Source: Halovenus rubra | GTDB taxonomy: Archaea > Halobacteriota > Halobacteria > Halobacteriales > Haloarculaceae | DNA length: 64,000 bases | Reading direction: 5' to 3' | NCBI RefSeq assembly: GCF_026586665.1 | Contig: NZ_JAODIY010000004.1 | Location: 390,301-454,300 of the forward strand | Shown: positions 60,424-64,000 of the stretch, one piece after another | Numbering within the stretch: the stretch's first letter is position 1 | Layout: each line of letters begins with the position of its first letter | The notes under the pieces: model-generated | Database searches by the model: none | The model's input: only the letters and a program-made list of their open reading frames with translations | Told to the model about the DNA's origin: nothing | Position numbers and translations under genes: made by a program

Positions 60424-60750
60424 ATGAAGACTGTGGTGACTGAGCGGGATGCATTTGTGCTTGCACGGATTGAGGCCGATGACCGGGTTTTTGAAGTTTC
60501 CTTCGAAACCATCGAACCAACCGACGTAACCCTCCGGTTCTTGCGCGACGACGAGCGTGTCGGGAGTATCTACAACGATGATGGGACAGATAGAACAATG
60601 GCACGGTTGACTACCCGGCGAGATGGCGACGATTTCATTGGCGTCGAGGTACCCAAAGAGTTCGTCACGAATGTACTCGATACCGCAATTGAAGCAGGAC
60701 GCATCACTGATGAAAAAGCTGCCGAACGATACCGCCTCCGAGTGTTATAA
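60424..60750 (+). CDS. Small cytoplasmic protein of unknown function
   Basis: A 108-residue acidic protein starting MKTVVTERDAFVLARIEADDRVFEVSFETIEP. Strand-rich first half and a helical C-terminal half (EFVTNVLDTAIEAGRITDEKAAERYRLRVL). No signal, membrane segment, Cys or known motif. Composition is typical of the host. Short spacer with TTAACTAG before the start. Not recognised. Confidence 0.6.
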   Translation: MKTVVTERDAFVLARIEADDRVFEVSFETIEPTDVTLRFLRDDERVGSIYNDDGTDRTMARLTTRRDGDDFIGVEVPKEFVTNVLDTAIEAGRITDEKAAERYRLRVL

Positions 60751-60911
60751 TACAGACAGTGTTTCGCTATGTGGCAAACAGCGTGAGACCGTATGATTTT
60801 AACAACCTATTACTTTCTTCTCATCGCCTGAGAGGAATACAATAATTTCGTTGCGCGGGTTGACGTTACTTGGACGATCAGCGTCTCGACTCAGGCAACT
60901 GGCCGTCTGTA

Positions 60912-62807
60912 TCAGTCGTCTGCGACCATCGCTTTCGGGCTGGTACCAATACGGCGGTCGAGGAAGTCAGCCAGCGATTTGAACGTCCGGAGCTTCTGTT
61001 GTTGGTCCGACGAGGCGTGTCCCTCTTCGCCAAGTTCTTTGTACTCGTAATCAGCGTCTTCACCCTCTTCATAGCCGGCTTCGTCCAGTCTATCTTGGAA
61101 GATACGAGCCTGTGAGACTGGAACACGTCGGTCGTTGACGCCGTGGAGGACGAAAATCGGTGCGTCAAGGTTTTCGACGTAGTTGACAGGCGAGCGTGCT
61201 TCATAAATCTCGGCGCTTTCTTCGGGTGTACCGAGATATTTCTCCATTAGCTCTGTCCGGAAGTGAGGCATCGTATTCTCATACATGTCTTCGAGGTCAG
61301 TCAAGCCAATCCAAGCGATACCAGCCTCGTAGAGGTCGGGATACTGAACCATCTGCCAGTAGGCCGAAAAGCCGCCATAGGAGCCACCGAAGACCACAAC
61401 CTGCTCGTCGTCCAACCACTCGTGCTCGTCGAGTGCGTGCTCGGTAGCGATCACAACGTCGCCCTGTTCTGCGCCGCCCCAGTCGTCGAACAGTTCCTCG
61501 ACGAACTCGCGCCCGCGCCCCGTCGACCCGCGGTAGTTCACCTTCAGAACCGAAAACCCAAGCGAAACCAATACCTGTGTGTAGAGGTCGAACCCTTTGA
61601 CGTCACGGGAACGCGGTCCACCGTGTGGGTTGACAATAAGCGGCGAAGGACGCTCACCGGAGTCATAGAGCAATGCCCCGATTTCGAATTCGTCGTAAGG
61701 TTCGTGCTCGATGGCTGCCTGTGGCGTTTCAGGCACGCCATCAGATTCGACGGTAAAGTACTCGGCATCAGCGAAATCAGCAGGGTCGAAGGGACCGTAT
61801 TCAGCTTCGACAAGCGTCTCGTACTCGTGTGTCGAGACATTGTAGACAAGAAGCTCTGGGCGCTTAGTCGGGGTCGTATACGTCAGTGCAACTCTGTTTT
61901 CGTCAAGAATCGCGTCCTTTCCGAAGCCAGCAACACCATCGGGGAGGTCGAACTCAGTCGCTTCGCCGGTTTCGAGGTCGTAGACGAGCGGGGATACCTC
62001 AGCTTCACGGCTACGATAACCAAGGACACGGTCGCCATCAGGCATGAAGCCTTTCGGAGCTTCTTCGTACTCGCCTTTACCGAGCCAAGAGACTTCCTCC
62101 GAGTCGAGGTCGTAAACGCCAATCCGACCCAAGTCCGTAGAGTTATCACTTACGAGCAGTCGGTCGCCATCAGGTCCCCAGTCGACGGGACCTGACTCTG
62201 CACCGGTGTCTCCAACTTCGAGATTTCGAGGGTCAGTGCCGTCAGCATTTGCCACGTACACGTCGCGGTTGTCGAAGTCCTCGCTCTCGTTTGTTGAGTA
62301 AGCGATATGCTCGCAGTCGGGCGATAGCTTGGCTCCAGAAGCGGCACGGTCGTAGTTGGTTATTTTCGTGGTTTCGCCGGAGGGTCTGTCGTGATGATAG
62401 AGGTTCATCTGGCCATCCCGGCTGGAACTGATAATCACTGTCTCGCCATCATCGCCGATATCGTTGACAGAGACTTGTCCATCCATTTCGATGATAGGCT
62501 CGACGTCTCCGTCTCGTGAAATTGTGTAGATGTCGTTTTGCTCGTTACCATTGTCGTCGAGGTGGAAGAACACGCTGTCGCCATCAGCCGCCCAGTCAAC
62601 TGGCCAACGAGCGTTGCGCGGGACTTCTCCCTCACTCCACTGTGTCATCTCACCGCTTTCGACGTCGAGGACGTGTAGTTCGTTCCGTCCGGTAATGTCG
62701 TAGTAGAATGCAACCTCGTCGCCGCTAGGAGATGCTGTCGGATGTGCTAGCGTCGGGAGGGTCGCAAGCTCTTCAAGCAGGTTGTCAGTTACTCCGGATT
62801 CGCTCAT
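60912..62807 (-). CDS. S9-family serine peptidase (acylaminoacyl-peptidase type)
   Basis: A 631-residue cytoplasmic prolyl-oligopeptidase-family enzyme. Start MSESGVTDNLLEELATLPTLAHPTASP; a longer frame is rejected. An N-terminal beta-propeller (about 20-350, TolB/WD-like repeats such as GDEVAFYYDITGRNELHVLDVESG and CEHIAYSTNESEDFDNRDVYVANADG) and a C-terminal alpha/beta hydrolase with S476 (VFGGSYGGFSAYW), D559 (LHGVNDRRVP) and H597 (GEEGHASSD). Cleaves short peptides or N-acyl amino acids. Minus strand, stand-alone; its start is 93 bases from the hydrolase gene's end. Confidence 0.94.
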   Translation of the reverse strand: MSESGVTDNLLEELATLPTLAHPTASPSGDEVAFYYDITGRNELHVLDVESGEMTQWSEGEVPRNARWPVDWAADGDSVFFHLDDNGNEQNDIYTISRDGDVEPIIEMDGQVSVNDIGDDGETVIISSSRDGQMNLYHHDRPSGETTKITNYDRAASGAKLSPDCEHIAYSTNESEDFDNRDVYVANADGTDPRNLEVGDTGAESGPVDWGPDGDRLLVSDNSTDLGRIGVYDLDSEEVSWLGKGEYEEAPKGFMPDGDRVLGYRSREAEVSPLVYDLETGEATEFDLPDGVAGFGKDAILDENRVALTYTTPTKRPELLVYNVSTHEYETLVEAEYGPFDPADFADAEYFTVESDGVPETPQAAIEHEPYDEFEIGALLYDSGERPSPLIVNPHGGPRSRDVKGFDLYTQVLVSLGFSVLKVNYRGSTGRGREFVEELFDDWGGAEQGDVVIATEHALDEHEWLDDEQVVVFGGSYGGFSAYWQMVQYPDLYEAGIAWIGLTDLEDMYENTMPHFRTELMEKYLGTPEESAEIYEARSPVNYVENLDAPIFVLHGVNDRRVPVSQARIFQDRLDEAGYEEGEDADYEYKELGEEGHASSDQQQKLRTFKSLADFLDRRIGTSPKAMVADD

Positions 62808-62900
62808 ACAACTAACTGGTAACACGGGGCGTCCATAAACCTCTCCAGAATGATTCTTCTGTAAGGAGACAAACACACGACCACCGAGCCAAGGGTAACG

Positions 62901-63473
62901 CTACTCGAACTGAACCTCGGTCAATGTTTTGCGCTCGCCAAAGAGCCAGTCGGCGTGTTCGACGGCGTATTTTTGGTCATCTGCTTCGAGATACCCGAGC
63001 GCATCATCGACAACGACCGGCCGGTAGTCACGGAATCCCGCTGCACTTGCGGTGTGAAGAACACAGACGTTCGCGAGCGTGCCTGCGAACACGAGGTCGT
63101 CGATACCATGAGCATCTAACCAGCCATCGAGTTGCGTCTGATAGAAAGCATTGTACGTGTGTTTGACAACAACGAGGTCTTCTTTGGCAGGCGAGAGTTC
63201 TTCGACTAACTGTGCCTCCCAAGACTCCTCAACAACGTGTTCCCCCCAGCGGTCGAATTCGTCGTAGTAGTAAGCGTCCTCGAACTGGTCGGGCGGATGG
63301 ACATCTCTTGTAAAAACGACGTGGCTTCCGGCATCCCGTGCTCTGTCGACGAGTTCTTTGCACGGCTCGATTGCGTTCTCGCTTGGTGGCGCATAGAGGC
63401 TTCCATCAGGGTGACAGAATCCGTTTTGCATGTCGACGATGACGACTGCCGTCCGGTCCGGGTCGAAGTTCAT
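62901..63473 (-). CDS. Nicotinamidase-like cysteine hydrolase
   Basis: A 190-residue isochorismatase-family hydrolase. D14 (VIVDMQNGFCHPDGSL), K104 (VVKHTYNAF) and C137 (LANVCVLHTA), with the cis-peptide Ala/Asn-Val before it, form the catalytic triad of nicotinamidases. The metal site of true PncA (D-x-H...H) is partly matched: TRDVHPPDQFED. So it is probably a nicotinamidase feeding NAD salvage, but a related amidase is possible. Minus strand; divergent from the next gene by 72 bases. Confidence 0.88.
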   Translation of the reverse strand: MNFDPDRTAVVIVDMQNGFCHPDGSLYAPPSENAIEPCKELVDRARDAGSHVVFTRDVHPPDQFEDAYYYDEFDRWGEHVVEESWEAQLVEELSPAKEDLVVVKHTYNAFYQTQLDGWLDAHGIDDLVFAGTLANVCVLHTASAAGFRDYRPVVVDDALGYLEADDQKYAVEHADWLFGERKTLTEVQFE

Positions 63474-63545
63474 CGGTGAGTCACTGTTGGTGTGTCACGC
63501 ACAGAAAAGTTGTGCCCTTTTAGTTGTCGACACCAAACTCCGGAT

Positions 63546-63932
63546 ATGCGTCGTGCCCTGATAGTCATCGTTCTCGCTGTGACGCTTGCAGGGTGTACTG
63601 GCTCTATTCTCCCCACGGATGAGCCGAAACAGCTTGAAGCCGGGGTCGGTGAGATAGATGGAATTGGCTACGAGCAGGATCTCTCTGTCGAGCCAAATGA
63701 CGGCCTCAATCAGAGCGAGCTTGACTTGATTGTTGACCGGACGATGGCCCGTATCGAGGTGATTCGTGGACTTACCTTTAAACAGGAGGTTGATTTGACA
63801 CTCCAGACCCGTCAAGAGTACAAGCAATCCCGTCAGGAAAGCGAGACTGACGAGACAGCAAGAGCGTGGGAGAATCGTATCTGGGAGGCCCAATTTATTG
63901 GTCGTGTCGCAAAGTCCTCTAGAGTTCAGTAG
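63546..63932 (+). pseudogene. Truncated Hvo_1808-type lipoprotein gene
   Basis: Starts MRRALIVIVLAVTLAGCTGS (signal with LAGC lipobox). It then follows the start of the Hvo_1808 family and of the 51498-54374 protein: DGLNQSELDLIVDRTMARIEVIRGLTF aligns with NGINQTELKAVVARTMARVETVRGIEF. After NRIWEAQFIGRVAKSS it ends at a TAG, only 128 residues, whereas the paralogue runs on for over 350 more residues in this domain. No other frame continues it. Truncation point abuts a strong hairpin and an opposite-strand open frame, so insertion of an element is the likely cause. Confidence 0.65.
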
Positions 63933-63941
63933 CAACTGACT

Positions 63942-63987
63942 CCCGTGAGGAACGGGACGCCTCTGGTGTCCACCCAAGAGGTGTCCC
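63942..63987. repeat. Strong nested hairpins at the right edge
   Basis: CCCGT (63942-63946) pairs with ACGGG (63952-63956). A longer stem overlaps it: GGGACGCCTCT (63954-63964) with AGAGGTGTCCC (63977-63987), one G-T pair, continued by GGTG/CACC inside the loop. The two share GGG 63954-63956, so they are alternatives. Position right after the truncated gene suggests the end of a mobile element such as IS200/IS605, which carry subterminal hairpins. On the minus strand a frame stays open from 64000 to TAG 63921-63919. Confidence 0.5.
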
Positions 63988-64000
63988 ATGCACGCCACAA

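Noticed and set aside
61263..62195. 310-codon frame opposite the S9 peptidase
   Set aside because: Antisense shadow; the minus-strand frame has the full Ser-Asp-His triad and family length.
1..64000. CRISPR array or cas genes
   Set aside because: No set of regularly spaced repeats of 25-40 bases and no Cas-like protein; the only regular array is the three-copy 11-bp operator.

Overview
The window is a stretch of haloarchaeal (class Halobacteria) chromosome. Predicted proteins are strongly acidic. Genes characteristic of halophilic archaea recur: Tat-exported lipoproteins, a HalX response regulator, a bacterio-opsin-activator-like regulator, DUF7344 and DUF5812 proteins and an Hvo_1808-type surface protein. 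Ribosomal proteins, gltX, pgi and TmcA are archaeal in type. Base composition looks nearer to half G+C than the high G+C usual for the class, and spacers are AT-rich with TATA boxes 25-30 bases before many start codons. I cannot assign a genus.

Layout. 1-0.9 kb: ribosomal operon L7Ae-S28e-L24e, minus strand, running off the left edge. 1.2-4.5 kb: DUF4097 protein, small unknown protein, DUF7344 membrane regulator and HalX response regulator. 4.6-6.5 kb: a wall-anchored DUF1102/TasA-like protein followed by a rhomboid protease. 7.0-14.6 kb: two giant secreted subtilases, each ending in cohesin plus dockerin modules, with a membrane-anchored cohesin protein between them. 14.8-24.1 kb: a second DUF7344 protein, a zinc-ribbon microprotein, four Tat-signal proteins sharing a DUF1102-type N-terminus, a hybrid kinase, a SipW-like signal peptidase and a DUF5305 protein. 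24.3-35.4 kb: housekeeping and mixed genes (FMN reductase, wHTH, RHH-like protein with a repeated operator, DUF5812, pgi, tRNA-Val, cupin, arylamine acetyltransferase, PAPS-reductase family, phosphodiesterase, gltX, 7Fe ferredoxin). 35.5-40.2 kb: fixA-fixB-fixCX. 40.3-48.7 kb: HTH-GNAT, DUF456, TmcA, purB, serA, hisD and an RHH microprotein. 48.7-60.8 kb: accessory region with a DUF418 protein, an Hvo_1808/beta-propeller surface protein, two mirrored Tat lipoproteins around a GIDE-domain protein, a BAT-type regulator and IS remnants. 60.9-64 kb: S9 peptidase, nicotinamidase-like hydrolase and a truncated Hvo_1808-type lipoprotein next to a strong hairpin.

Two surface systems stand out. The first is a cohesin-dockerin proteolytic complex: the small TM-anchored cohesin protein could hold the dockerin-bearing subtilases at the cell surface, and the proteases' own cohesins could let them chain. 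The second is a TasA/AbpA-like fibre locus: Tat-exported DUF1102-type subunits, a dedicated SipW-like signal peptidase with an extra extracellular domain, and a DUF5305 membrane partner. All functional statements come from reading motifs and domain order by eye; no search was run.
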